A stretch of 52,328 nucleotides of DNA from Streptococcus suis (GTDB lineage Bacteria > Bacillota > Bacilli > Lactobacillales > Streptococcaceae): NCBI RefSeq assembly GCF_002960625.1, contig NZ_POJH01000009.1:1-52328 (forward strand), read 5' to 3'. Within the stretch, counting starts at the first letter, position 1. Every line of letters begins with the position of its first letter. Under the pieces are notes generated by a model. That model ran no database searches, was not told where the DNA came from, and saw only the letters and a program-made list of their open reading frames with translations. The position numbers and the translations under genes are program-made. This document shows positions 43,784-52,328 of this stretch, piece after piece.

Positions 43784-44608
43784 ATGGCTTGGTTTACAGA
43801 ACAGTCTGTGGTGTTACAGGCTTTACTTGGTGGTTTATTTACATGGTTTTGTACCATTCTTGGTTCAGCCATAGTATTTTTCTTTAAGACGGTTAGTCGG
43901 CGCTTGCTGGATACCATGCTTGGTTTTGCTGCCGGTGTCATGATTGCGGCTTCATTCTGGTCTTTGCTAGCTCCGTCTATTGAATATGCGGAGGCCTCCT
44001 ATGGCAGTCTAGCCTGGATTCCTGCGGCAGTTGGCTTTGCTGTTGGCGGTATTTTCTTGCGCTTGGTCGATGCTTGGGTTCCTCATTTGCACTTGGGGCG
44101 TGACAAAGAGCAGGCAGAAGGTGGAGATGAGAAGAACAGAAAAAATCTGTCTAAGACAGCTTTGCTATTTCTAGCCATCACTATTCACAATATTCCAGAA
44201 GGTTTAGCAGTCGGTGTGACTTTTGGTGCCTTGGCTTCTAATTACAGTCCAGCTGCCTTTGTAGGTGCTTTAGGGCTTGCGATTGGGATTGGCTTGCAAA
44301 ACATTCCGGAAGGTGCAGCCTTGGCCATTCCCATTCGGACGGATGGCGCTTCACGCTGGAAGGCATTTTACTGGGGCTCCATGTCAGCCATTGTTGAGCC
44401 AATTGCAGCTCTGCTTGGTGCGGTAGCTGTGACCTATATGACACCTATTTTACCCTATGCATTATCATTTGCTGCGGGGGCTATGATTTTTGTCGTAGTA
44501 GAAGAGCTAATTCCAGAATCGCAAACCAATGGAAATACAGATATTGCAACACTTGGGCTCATGGCAGGTTTTATCATTATGATGGTCTTGGATGTGGCAC
44601 TTGGTTAA
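43784..44608 (+). CDS. ZIP-family metal transporter
   Basis: The 274-aa protein has about eight hydrophobic segments. The two metal-site helices are HNIPEGLAVGV and QNIPEGAALAIP, and VVVEELIPESQ supplies a third acidic stretch. A His/acid-rich cytoplasmic loop lies between (about residues 100-130). ZIP proteins move zinc, manganese or iron into the cytoplasm. The metal cannot be told here. It is a single gene with its own terminator hairpin at 44623-44641. Confidence 0.9.
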   Translation: MAWFTEQSVVLQALLGGLFTWFCTILGSAIVFFFKTVSRRLLDTMLGFAAGVMIAASFWSLLAPSIEYAEASYGSLAWIPAAVGFAVGGIFLRLVDAWVPHLHLGRDKEQAEGGDEKNRKNLSKTALLFLAITIHNIPEGLAVGVTFGALASNYSPAAFVGALGLAIGIGLQNIPEGAALAIPIRTDGASRWKAFYWGSMSAIVEPIAALLGAVAVTYMTPILPYALSFAAGAMIFVVVEELIPESQTNGNTDIATLGLMAGFIIMMVLDVALG

Positions 44609-44622
44609 GGAATAAAAGGTAG

Positions 44623-44645
44623 AAGTCTGATGTTCAGGCTTTTTT
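44623..44645 (+). terminator. Terminator of the ZIP transporter gene
   Basis: AAGTCTGA (44623-44630) pairs with TCAGGCTT (44634-44641), with one G-U pair, followed by TTTT. Confidence 0.75.
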
Positions 44646-44648
44646 CTT

Positions 44649-44678
44649 ATGACATTCTCTCTGAAAATATGGTATAAT
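44649..44678 (+). promoter_or_regulatory. Promoter of the rml operon
   Basis: ATGACA (44649-44654) serves as -35 with an 18-base spacer, and TGGTATAAT (44670-44678) is the extended -10. It lies 34 bases before the rmlA ATG. Confidence 0.7.
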
Positions 44679-44711
44679 GAACTGATATTAAATGAGGGAA
44701 GGTACTCTTAT

Positions 44712-45581
44712 ATGAAAGGTATTATTCTGGCAGGTGGGTCTGGTACTCGCCTTTATCCACTAACTCGTGCAGCTTCCAAGCAGTTGATGCCAATTTATGA
44801 CAAACCAATGATTTACTATCCCTTGTCAACACTTATGCTGGCAGGTATCAAGGATATTTTGATTATCTCAACACCTCAAGATTTGCCTCGTTTTAAAGAT
44901 ATGTTGGGCGATGGTTCGGAATTAGGGATCTCTCTGTCTTACGCTGAACAGCCAAGTCCAGACGGTTTGGCACAAGCCTTTATCATCGGTGAAGACTTTA
45001 TCGGTGATGACAATGTAGCCTTGATTTTGGGTGATAACATCTATCACGGAAATGGTTTGACCAAGATGTTGCAACGTGCCGCAAGCAAAGAAAAAGGTGC
45101 GACAGTATTTGGTTATCAAGTTAAAGACCCAGAACGTTTTGGTGTGGTAGAATTTGACGCAGACATGAATGCCATTTCTATCGAAGAAAAACCAGAAGTG
45201 CCAAAATCAAACTTTGCAGTTACTGGTCTTTATTTCTATGACAATGATGTAGTAGAAATTGCTAAAAATATCAAGCCTTCACCTCGTGGTGAGCTGGAAA
45301 TCACTGATGTTAACAAGGCTTACTTAGAGCGTGGCGATTTGTCTGTAGAGCTTATGGGCCGTGGCTTTGCCTGGTTGGATACTGGTACACATGAGAGTCT
45401 CTTGGAAGCAGCCCAGTACATCGAAACCGTTCAACGCTTGCAGAATGTTCAAGTAGCGAACTTGGAAGAAATTGCCTACCGCATGGGCTATATCACTAAA
45501 GAACAAGTGCATGAATTGGCACAGCCACTTAAGAAAAATGAATACGGACAGTACTTGCTCCGTTTGATTGGAGAAGCTTAA
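44712..45581 (+). CDS. rmlA: Glucose-1-phosphate thymidylyltransferase
   Basis: The 289-aa first enzyme of dTDP-L-rhamnose synthesis forms dTDP-glucose from dTTP and glucose-1-phosphate. The N-terminal [20 protein letters not shown] is the nucleotide-binding signature. The start at ATG 44712 is the usual short N-terminus; the frame from 44649 overlaps the promoter. Its TAA overlaps the rmlC start by one base. The four rml genes sit here alone, not with capsule genes in this window, so the rhamnose could serve wall polysaccharide or capsule. Confidence 0.97.
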   Translation: MKGIILAGGSGTRLYPLTRAASKQLMPIYDKPMIYYPLSTLMLAGIKDILIISTPQDLPRFKDMLGDGSELGISLSYAEQPSPDGLAQAFIIGEDFIGDDNVALILGDNIYHGNGLTKMLQRAASKEKGATVFGYQVKDPERFGVVEFDADMNAISIEEKPEVPKSNFAVTGLYFYDNDVVEIAKNIKPSPRGELEITDVNKAYLERGDLSVELMGRGFAWLDTGTHESLLEAAQYIETVQRLQNVQVANLEEIAYRMGYITKEQVHELAQPLKKNEYGQYLLRLIGEA

Positions 45582-46174
45582 TGACAGAAAATTTTTTCGG
45601 TAAAACACTAGTCGCTCGCCCAGTTGAAGCTATTCCAGGAATGTTAGAATTCGACATTCCTGTTCATGGTGACAACCGTGGCTGGTTTAAGGAAAATTTC
45701 CAGAAGGAAAAAATGTTGCCTCTCGGCTTCCCTGAAAGCTTCTTCGCAGAAGGGAAATTGCAGAATAATGTTTCTTTTTCCCGCAAAAATGTTCTTCGTG
45801 GTCTCCACGCAGAGCCTTGGGACAAGTACATTTCAGTAGCAGACGGCGGTAAGGTTTTGGGGACCTGGGTGGATCTTCGCGAAGGCGAAACCTTTGGTAA
45901 TACCTATCAAACTGTTATTGATGCTTCAAAAGGTATTTTCGTTCCTCGTGGCGTAGCCAATGGTTTCCAAGTCTTGTCAGATTTCGTGGCCTACAGCTAC
46001 TTGGTCAACGACTACTGGGCTTTGGAACTCAAGCCTAAGTATGCTTTTGTCAACTATGCTGACCCTAGCCTCGATATCCAGTGGGAAAATCTAGAAGAAG
46101 CAGAAGTTTCAGAAGCAGATAAAAATCACCCACTCCTCAAAGACGTCAAGCCTTTGAGAAAAGAGGACCTCTAA
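45581..46174 (+). CDS. rmlC: dTDP-4-dehydrorhamnose 3,5-epimerase
   Basis: This 197-aa cupin-fold enzyme epimerises dTDP-4-keto-6-deoxyglucose at C3 and C5. The catalytic His is in the RGLHAEPWDKY motif near residue 73. The conserved FVPRGVANGFQVLSD near 124 is the substrate pocket. It is the second gene of the operon, overlapping rmlA and the following gene by one base each (TAATG). Confidence 0.95.
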   Translation: MTENFFGKTLVARPVEAIPGMLEFDIPVHGDNRGWFKENFQKEKMLPLGFPESFFAEGKLQNNVSFSRKNVLRGLHAEPWDKYISVADGGKVLGTWVDLREGETFGNTYQTVIDASKGIFVPRGVANGFQVLSDFVAYSYLVNDYWALELKPKYAFVNYADPSLDIQWENLEEAEVSEADKNHPLLKDVKPLRKEDL

Positions 46175-46659
46175 TGTTTCAAGCCTTTTTGGAAATAGCA
46201 GAGCAGTTAAACAAGTTAGGAATCACTCCTTTGTTAATGGGCTCAGTTGGTTTGGAAAGGCGCACAGGGAGGGACTGGCAGGCAGGAGATTTAGATATTC
46301 ACGTTCCAAGTGATCCACGTGGCTGGGAAGCCCCAGACGACGAACGGATTTATCGTGCAGATGAGCTGATTGCCATGATGAACCAACTAGGCTATGTCCT
46401 GGTTGACCGTCATGAACATGAATTCCATAAAGACGGCTTATCTGTTGAATTCGGAGGCCTACATTCACTGCCTGAATTTGCTGGTGTAGAGCTAGAAGAT
46501 TTGGAAGAACTAGAAACAGCAGGTGTTCGCTATTACCTACCGACACTTGACCAATACCTGAAAATCTACCAAGCCTCTTCAAAAGATTCCTACCGAGCAG
46601 AAAATAACAATCAAAAAGACTTTGCTAAGATTGCTCACTTGAAAGAAATCTTGAAGTAA
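46174..46659 (+). CDS. Nucleotidyltransferase-like protein of unknown function
   Basis: The 161-aa protein lies inside the rml operon, one base overlapping rmlC. The segment MGSVGLE...AGDLDIHV resembles the GS-x-n-DxD active-site pattern of nucleotidyltransferase-fold proteins (residues about 22-43). The rest is mostly helical and acidic. It does not look like a rhamnose enzyme. The role is unknown; its fixed place in the operon hints at a link to sugar nucleotide or wall polysaccharide metabolism. A structured region follows it before rmlB. Confidence 0.8.
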   Translation: MFQAFLEIAEQLNKLGITPLLMGSVGLERRTGRDWQAGDLDIHVPSDPRGWEAPDDERIYRADELIAMMNQLGYVLVDRHEHEFHKDGLSVEFGGLHSLPEFAGVELEDLEELETAGVRYYLPTLDQYLKIYQASSKDSYRAENNNQKDFAKIAHLKEILK

Positions 46660-46685
46660 AGAAAGCGAGCATAGCGAGCCGCTCC

Positions 46686-47894
<1,209 letters not shown>

Positions 47895-47901
47895 GACTAT
47901 T

Positions 47902-47929
47902 AAAGGCTAGGGCTCTTGCCCAAGCCTTT
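47902..47929 (+). terminator. Hairpin between rmlB and rmlD
   Basis: AAAGGCT-A-GGGC pairs with GCCC-A-AGCCTTT across a TCTT loop, with only CTT as T tract. It is likely to give partial termination or protect the upstream mRNA, since rmlD starts 20 bases later. Confidence 0.55.
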
Positions 47930-47948
47930 CTTGAAATAAGGAGCAAAT

Positions 47949-48800
47949 ATGATTTTAATTACAGGTGCAAATGGTCAGTTGGGTACAGAGTTGCGTTATC
48001 TCTTGGATGAGCGTGGTGTTGAGTACGTTGCCGCTGACGTAGCAGAAATGGACATCACGGATGCAGACAAGGTGGATGCCTTCTTTGCAGAAGTAAAACC
48101 AAGCGTTGTTTACCACTGCGCAGCCTACACAGCTGTTGATATGGCAGAAGATGAAGGCAAGGAACTCAACTACAAGATTAACGTAACAGGCTCTGAAAAT
48201 GTTGCCAAGGCAGCCGCCAAATACGGTGCGACCCTTGTCTATATCTCAACTGACTATGTATTCAACGGTGAGTTGCCAGCCGGCCAAGAGTGGCAAGTAG
48301 ATGACCAACCAGATCCTCAATCTGAATATGGTCGTACCAAGCGTCTTGGTGAAGAAGCGGTCGAGAAATTTGCAGACAAGTTCTACACAGTTCGTACTGC
48401 CTGGGTCTTTGGTAACTATGGCAAAAACTTTGTCTTTACTATGCAAAACCTTGCGGAAACTCGGGATACCTTGACAGTTGTTAACGACCAACACGGTCGC
48501 CCAACTTGGACCCGTACCCTTGCGGAATTTATGGTTCACTTGGTTGAAACTGGTCAAGAATTTGGCTATTATCATTTGTCAAACGATGCAGCAGAAGATA
48601 CAACCTGGTTTGACTTTGCGACTGAAATCCTCAAGGATACCAACACCAAAGTATTGCCAGTGGATTCTAGCCAATTCCCAGCTAAGGCTAAGCGTCCTTT
48701 CAATTCAACTATGAATTTGGACAAGGCCAAGGCGACAGGCTTTGATATCCCAACTTGGCAAGAAGCCTTGGAAGCTTTTTATAAGCAGGGGAAATGTTAA
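47949..48800 (+). CDS. rmlD: dTDP-4-dehydrorhamnose reductase
   Basis: The 283-aa final enzyme of dTDP-L-rhamnose synthesis reduces the 4-keto group using NAD(P)H. The cofactor loop is GANGQLGTEL near residue 6-15. STDYVFNG and YGRTKRLGE (YxxxK) are kept. It closes the rml operon. RBS AAGGAG lies just before ATG 47949. Confidence 0.97.
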   Translation: MILITGANGQLGTELRYLLDERGVEYVAADVAEMDITDADKVDAFFAEVKPSVVYHCAAYTAVDMAEDEGKELNYKINVTGSENVAKAAAKYGATLVYISTDYVFNGELPAGQEWQVDDQPDPQSEYGRTKRLGEEAVEKFADKFYTVRTAWVFGNYGKNFVFTMQNLAETRDTLTVVNDQHGRPTWTRTLAEFMVHLVETGQEFGYYHLSNDAAEDTTWFDFATEILKDTNTKVLPVDSSQFPAKAKRPFNSTMNLDKAKATGFDIPTWQEALEAFYKQGKC

Positions 48801-48830
48801 TTTTTCTTCATTCTACTGGTCAAAATTTTG

Positions 48831-48993
48831 TATAATAACTTTTCATCAAAAAAGAAATATGCTATAATTAAAATTGTATAATTATAGAAGGTGGGTGGTA
48901 GTTTTCTATACCAATATTGAACAGTATGCTTTGCAAATATATTTGCGAGTATACTAGAATACTCAAGAAACTTTTCGAGGTGAGAAGTTTCTT
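48831..48993 (+). promoter_or_regulatory. Promoter and long structured leader of the amidase gene
   Basis: Three TATAAT elements occur at 48831, 48863 (in the extended form TGCTATAAT) and 48877. The leader of about 115 bases holds three consecutive hairpins: GCAAAT/ATTTGC (48933-48946), GAGTAT/ATACTC (48947-48964) and AAGAAACTT/AAGTTTCTT (48965-48993). The last ends about eight bases before AAAGGAGG. None has a T run, so they look like mRNA-stability or translation-control elements. Confidence 0.5.
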
Positions 48994-49009
48994 AGAAAAG
49001 GAGGAATTA

Positions 49010-51418
49010 GTGAAAAAGATAATTGTATTCCTTTCCCTGTGTACCGTAGTTCTAAGTAGTCAAGTTGTTCATGCTGATGCTGAAAATGTAACGCCTCAGA
49101 ATGCTATTGCGGGAGTTGTAGCCAATTCTAGCGGACAGCCATCGGTCGAGCAAGAAAATAGTTATTCGGCTACTTTGGAGAATGTAACAGAGGAAAACGA
49201 ATCAGGTTCAGCACAGCTTAACTCGACTAGCTCTACAGTTGTAAGTCCGTCATCTTCCATTGATTTACAAGTGGAGGAAGAGGTAAGGAGTATTTCAGAG
49301 GAAGCTGATAGTTCTAATAATGCTAGCACATCCAATCTTTCGGACCTATCCGTTGGCACTAGTACATCCAGTGTTTCTGATCAATCTACTGACACTAGCA
49401 CGTCCAATCTTTCGGAAAGCTCTACTGATGAAATCAGTACGTCCAGTTTTACGGCGTCTTCTACTGAAGCTAGTATTCCAAATCCGTCCACTAGAGTAAG
49501 TACTAGATCTGTAATTTCTAGTGTAACTGAAACAAGTTCATCAACTTCATCGACACAGGTTGGAACCAGTTTACGTTCGATGCCAAGGACAACTAGTCTT
49601 TCAGGCAATCTTTCAGTTTCGAATGTCAATGCCCAATCAGGTAGCTTTGATGTCCATGTTACTAATGTATCGTCGCCTAAAGAGATTGTTAGTGTTGTCT
49701 TACCAACCTGGTCCCAATCCAGTGATTTGCGTTGGTATGAAGGAGTGCGTCAATCAGATGGCAGCTATAAGTTGACGGTGAATAAGAAGGATCATCAATA
49801 TCGCACGGGTACCTATACTGTTCATTTATATTATAAGGACTCCAGCGGTGGTTTAACAGGAGTAGGTGGTACTACAACTCATCTATCGGAAGTGAAACCT
49901 ACTGGTACGTTAACCATTGAGAATCGCAATGATGCTAAGGGTACCTTTGATGTTCGAGTGACCAATATTTCTTCACCGAAAGATATAGCTAGTGTTGTTC
50001 TACCAACCTGGTCCCAATCCAGTGATTTGCGTTGGTATGAAGGAGTGCGTCAATCAGATGGCAGCTATAAGTTGACGGTGAATAAGAAGGATCATCAATA
50101 TCGCACGGGTACCTATACTGTTCATTTATATTATAAGGACTCCAGCGGTGGTTTAACAGGAGTAGGTGGTACTACAACTCATCTATCGGAAGTGAAACCT
50201 ACTGGTACGTTAACCATTGAGAATCGCAATGATGCAAAGGGTACGTTTGATGTTCGAGTGACCAATATTTCTTCACCGAAAGATATAGCTAGTGTTGTGT
50301 TACCAACATGGTCTCACTCAAGTGATTTGCGTTGGTATGAAGGAGTACGTCAATCAGATGGAAGTTATAAGTTGACGGTGAATAAGAAAGATCATCAATA
50401 TCGCACCGGTACCTATACCGTTCATTTGTATTATAAAGACTCCCAAGGCGGTTTGACAGGAGCAGGTGGTACTACAACTCATCTATCAGAAGTGAAACCA
50501 ACTGGTACGTTAACCATTGAAAATCTCGATGATACCAAAGGTACCTTTGATGTTCGAGTGACCAATATTTCTTCACCGAAAGATATAGCTAGTGTTGTTC
50601 TACCAACTTGGTCCCAATCCAGTGATTTGCGTTGGTATGAAGGAGTGCGTCAATCAGATGGCAGTTATAAGTTGACGGTGAATAAGAAGGATCATCAATA
50701 TCGCACGGGTACCTATACTGTTCATTTGTATTACAAGGACTCCCTAGGTGGCTTGACAGGAGTAGGTGGTACTACAACTCGTTTAGCAAATCCTTTGGTG
50801 CAACGTTCCTATACAGTTTACATTGATCCAGGTCACGGTGGTAGGGATTCGGGTGCTTCTTACGGGGGAATCCATGAGAAGAATTTAGCTATGTCTGTTT
50901 CAAATAAATTACGTGATAACCTTTTAGCACGTGGTATAAATGTATTGATGACTCGTACAGGCGATACAGATGTTGACTTCCGAACCGAACGTTCTCGTAT
51001 GGCTAACGAAAGCAATGCGGACTTGTTTGTGAGTATACACTTTAATGCGACGGGTATTGGTGTACAATCGACAGTAAAAGGAATTGAGACCTACTGGTAT
51101 CAGTATGATCCGGAATATCAGCCGAAAATCAATCAAGATAAACACAATGATCCAACACGCCTGGCTGAAAGCGAGCTCTTAGCTGTAAAAGTTCAATCGA
51201 ACTTAATCAAGGAAACAGGTGCGACTGACCGAGGTGTCAGAAGAGAAACCTTTGCAGTACTGAGAGAAACGGCCATTCCAGCGATTTTAGTAGAACTTGG
51301 TTTTATGGATAATCCATCTGAACTGGCTGTCATTAAGGAAGAGAAGTACCATGTTAAACTTGCTAAGGCTTTGACGCAAGGAATTATGGATTGGTATGGT
51401 TCTGTTGGGGGAAAGTGA
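49010..51418 (+). CDS. N-acetylmuramoyl-L-alanine amidase with GBS Bsp-like repeats
   Basis: This 802-aa secreted autolysin begins with a signal peptide (MKKIIVFLSLCTVVLSSQVVHADA). A Ser/Thr-rich linker covers residues about 60-198, then four 100-residue GBS Bsp-like repeats from residue 199 to about 595, then an Amidase_3 domain. The zinc ligands are His609, Glu623 and His677, and catalytic Glu762 lies in VELGF. GTG 49010 follows AAAGGAGG. It cleaves the amide bond between muramic acid and the stem peptide. The frame ends at TGA right after the GGGAAAG heptamer, and a glucosaminidase domain continues in the -1 frame. The two together look like a bifunctional autolysin. Confidence 0.93.
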   Translation: MKKIIVFLSLCTVVLSSQVVHADAENVTPQNAIAGVVANSSGQPSVEQENSYSATLENVTEENESGSAQLNSTSSTVVSPSSSIDLQVEEEVRSISEEADSSNNASTSNLSDLSVGTSTSSVSDQSTDTSTSNLSESSTDEISTSSFTASSTEASIPNPSTRVSTRSVISSVTETSSSTSSTQVGTSLRSMPRTTSLSGNLSVSNVNAQSGSFDVHVTNVSSPKEIVSVVLPTWSQSSDLRWYEGVRQSDGSYKLTVNKKDHQYRTGTYTVHLYYKDSSGGLTGVGGTTTHLSEVKPTGTLTIENRNDAKGTFDVRVTNISSPKDIASVVLPTWSQSSDLRWYEGVRQSDGSYKLTVNKKDHQYRTGTYTVHLYYKDSSGGLTGVGGTTTHLSEVKPTGTLTIENRNDAKGTFDVRVTNISSPKDIASVVLPTWSHSSDLRWYEGVRQSDGSYKLTVNKKDHQYRTGTYTVHLYYKDSQGGLTGAGGTTTHLSEVKPTGTLTIENLDDTKGTFDVRVTNISSPKDIASVVLPTWSQSSDLRWYEGVRQSDGSYKLTVNKKDHQYRTGTYTVHLYYKDSLGGLTGVGGTTTRLANPLVQRSYTVYIDPGHGGRDSGASYGGIHEKNLAMSVSNKLRDNLLARGINVLMTRTGDTDVDFRTERSRMANESNADLFVSIHFNATGIGVQSTVKGIETYWYQYDPEYQPKINQDKHNDPTRLAESELLAVKVQSNLIKETGATDRGVRRETFAVLRETAIPAILVELGFMDNPSELAVIKEEKYHVKLAKALTQGIMDWYGSVGGK
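49604..50790 (+). repeat. Four tandem 300-bp (100-aa) GBS Bsp-like repeats
   Basis: Units begin at 49604, 49904, 50204 and 50504. Bases 49701-49935 and 50001-50235 are identical over 235 bases. Units three and four are more diverged. The recent identity suggests duplication or gene conversion and potential variation in copy number between strains. Confidence 0.95.
51409..51415 (+). other. Candidate -1 frameshift site GGGAAAG at the amidase stop
   Basis: In the amidase frame the codons are GGG GGA AAG TGA. The heptamer G GGA AAG has the X XXY YYZ form: slipping back one base lets both tRNAs re-pair (GGG and AAA). The following stop TGA is just after the A-site codon. In phage lambda the gpG-gpGT shift uses the same heptamer. 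The -1 frame stays open for the glucosaminidase. I see no strong stimulatory hairpin 5-9 bases downstream. See the finding for alternatives. Confidence 0.5.
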
Positions 51419-51975
51419 TTAACTCTGAACAATCATTCCAAAAGGCATATTCTAATGAAGAAACGAGCCGACTGGTTTCTACCAAAGCTATTGCGGCTCA
51501 AATGAATGATGTTCAGAAGTCGTTCGTAGAAGCGTTGAAACCAGCTGTTGTTTCAGTATCTAAGAAGACAGGTATTGTACCAAGTGTTATTTTAGCGCAA
51601 GCTATTTTAGAAAGTGCCTGGGGAACCTCTAAACTAGCAAAAGAAGCCAATAATTTATTTGGGATAAAGGTTGGACAAAACTGGCACGGCGAAACTTTTG
51701 AGGTTGAAACACGAGAGGTGCGAAATGGTACTTCTGTAACCGAAAAAGCTAGTTTTAGATCCTATAAATCAGTAGCTGATAGTGTGACGGATTATGGTAA
51801 TTTCTTCACGTCAACTCCGTGGAGAACAAAAAATTATCAGGAATTTCGAACAGCGACTAATTATGTAGATGCAGCAAATGCTCTACAAAAGTCTGGATAT
51901 GCTACTGACCCTCAGTATAGTGAAAAAATAAAATCAGTTATTGAACGTTATGCACTAAATAAATTGGATATTTAA
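51415..51975 (+). CDS. Glucosaminidase (GH73-type) domain, in -1 frame after the amidase
   Basis: The 186-aa reading frame has an N-acetylglucosaminidase/FlgJ-like domain: VPSVILAQAILESAWGTS with the catalytic Glu, NNLFGIKVGQNWHG, the SFRSYKSVADSVTDYGNFF region and a Tyr-rich end. It has no signal peptide. The first possible start is GTG 51415, overlapping the amidase stop (GTGA) with the preceding GGGGGA as possible ribosome site. Export would require fusion to the amidase by frameshifting, or this is the separated half of a once-fused gene. Fused, the product would be about 988 aa. The terminator at 51984 follows. Confidence 0.88.
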   Translation: MINSEQSFQKAYSNEETSRLVSTKAIAAQMNDVQKSFVEALKPAVVSVSKKTGIVPSVILAQAILESAWGTSKLAKEANNLFGIKVGQNWHGETFEVETREVRNGTSVTEKASFRSYKSVADSVTDYGNFFTSTPWRTKNYQEFRTATNYVDAANALQKSGYATDPQYSEKIKSVIERYALNKLDI

Positions 51976-51983
51976 TAGAGAAG

Positions 51984-52012
51984 CTCTCGCTAATAATGTG
52001 GCGAGAGTTTTT
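51984..52012 (+). terminator. Terminator after the autolysin unit
   Basis: CTCTCGC (51984-51990) pairs with GCGAGAG (52001-52007) across a 10-base loop and is followed by five T, immediately before the IS end. Confidence 0.85.
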
Positions 52013-52328
52013 GGCTCTTTGTCAACTGTAGTGGGTAGACGAAAAGCTAACACCTAGAGAGGACGAAATTCGTTCTCTCATTTTTGATGTTTAAAGCAAT
52101 ATATATCTTGGTTTTAAAGTTCGTAAAGTTCCTAAAGCCGAACGCTTGCATCTTGATGTCTTTGATGAGTTTATTGGTCGCTTCCAGCTTAGCGTTGGAA
52201 TATGGAAGCTCCATGGCGTTCGTGATGTACGTTTTATACTTTAGAAAAGTTTTAAAAACAGTTTTAAAGGCAGGATTGACAAAATCCAAATTGTCTTCCA
52301 GAAGCTCGAAGAAATATTTCGAGTTCAC
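52013..52328 (-). mobile_element. ISL3-family insertion sequence, one end (cut by window)
   Basis: The terminal repeat occupies 52013-52035 (starts GGCTCTTTGTCAACTG). The transposase runs leftward from beyond the window and stops at 52047. The terminal sequence and the transposase C-terminus agree with IS1167-like ISL3 elements, known in streptococci. The other end and any target duplication lie outside. Confidence 0.85.
52047..52328 (-). CDS. ISL3-family transposase, C-terminal part
   Basis: The last about 93 residues of an ISL3/IS1167-type DDE transposase are visible. The ending PYSNAKLEATNKLIKDIKMQ with AFGFRNFTNFKTKIYIAL is the conserved C-terminal region with the catalytic Glu in LEATN. 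The frame is open to the window edge, so its start is not seen. Whether the whole gene is intact is unknown. Confidence 0.9.
   Translation of the reverse strand: MNSKYFFELLEDNLDFVNPAFKTVFKTFLKYKTYITNAMELPYSNAKLEATNKLIKDIKMQAFGFRNFTNFKTKIYIALNIKNERTNFVLSRC

Noticed and set aside
49604..50790. CRISPR-like regular spacing
   Set aside because: The 300-bp period is in-frame coding repeats of 100 residues, with no short palindromic repeats and unique spacers.

Overview
The window reads as a chromosomal segment of a low-GC streptococcus, most likely Streptococcus suis or a close relative. The reasons are an LPNTG-anchored surface protein end, a large histidine-triad (Pht/HtpS-type) lipoprotein, a cell-wall amidase with GBS Bsp-like repeats, a stand-alone rml (dTDP-rhamnose) operon, and typical streptococcal gene orders (tmk-holB-yabA-rsmI; serC-GNAT-serA-ogt; folE-folP-folB-folK; miaA-hflX-x-rnz-SDR; recJ-x-apt). 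The species call is inference; no rRNA, tRNA, CRISPR array or prophage was seen.

Layout. 1-661: 3' end of an LPXTG adhesin, its terminator and a vestigial ISL3-type inverted repeat. 669-8359: YitT membrane protein (minus), the replication/nucleotide operon tmk-holB-yabA-rsmI, then serine synthesis (serC, serA) with an acetyltransferase, a DNA-repair methyltransferase and an ArsC/Spx-like protein. 8392-16901: CDF cation transporter and exoA (minus), a membrane protein of unknown function whose stop codon is followed directly by an IS200/IS605-family element, an APC amino-acid permease, a VTC-domain/DUF4956 pair (candidate polyphosphate polymerase) and a Nudix hydrolase. 17070-20640: folate operon and a GntP-type permease. 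20654-25050: a structured intergenic repeat, then a zinc-regulated-looking promoter and the 1373-aa histidine-triad lipoprotein. 25158-32437: a MetE-like protein, a CynX-type MFS transporter, a 56-aa membrane protein and the miaA operon. 32505-36476: a CopB-type copper ATPase behind three cop boxes, and cardiolipin synthase. 36589-43680: recJ, an unknown protein, apt, metA, dnaD, trmK and a Nif3-like protein. 43784-48800: ZIP metal transporter and rmlA-rmlC-(nucleotidyltransferase-like)-rmlB-rmlD. 49010-51975: amidase plus glucosaminidase. 52013-end: an ISL3-family IS, cut by the window edge.

How it fits together. Most of the window is housekeeping core genome in compact, often 1-14 bp overlapping operons. 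Promoters commonly carry an extended -10 (TGnTATAAT). Metal homeostasis recurs: three AdcR-like boxes before the histidine-triad gene, three CopY boxes before copB, a ZIP transporter and a CDF transporter. Methionine/one-carbon functions (metA, MetE-like, folate operon) are also spread through it; metA and the MetE-like gene have candidate MET-box sequences upstream.

The most interesting signal is at 51409-51415. The exported amidase ends at a GGGAAAG heptamer followed immediately by its stop codon. The -1 frame then continues, with no signal peptide of its own, into a glucosaminidase domain. This is either a programmed -1 frameshift that makes a bifunctional autolysin, a broken fused gene, or a translationally coupled pair. 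A second notable signal is a cruciform-like structured element at 46686-46818 just ahead of rmlB.
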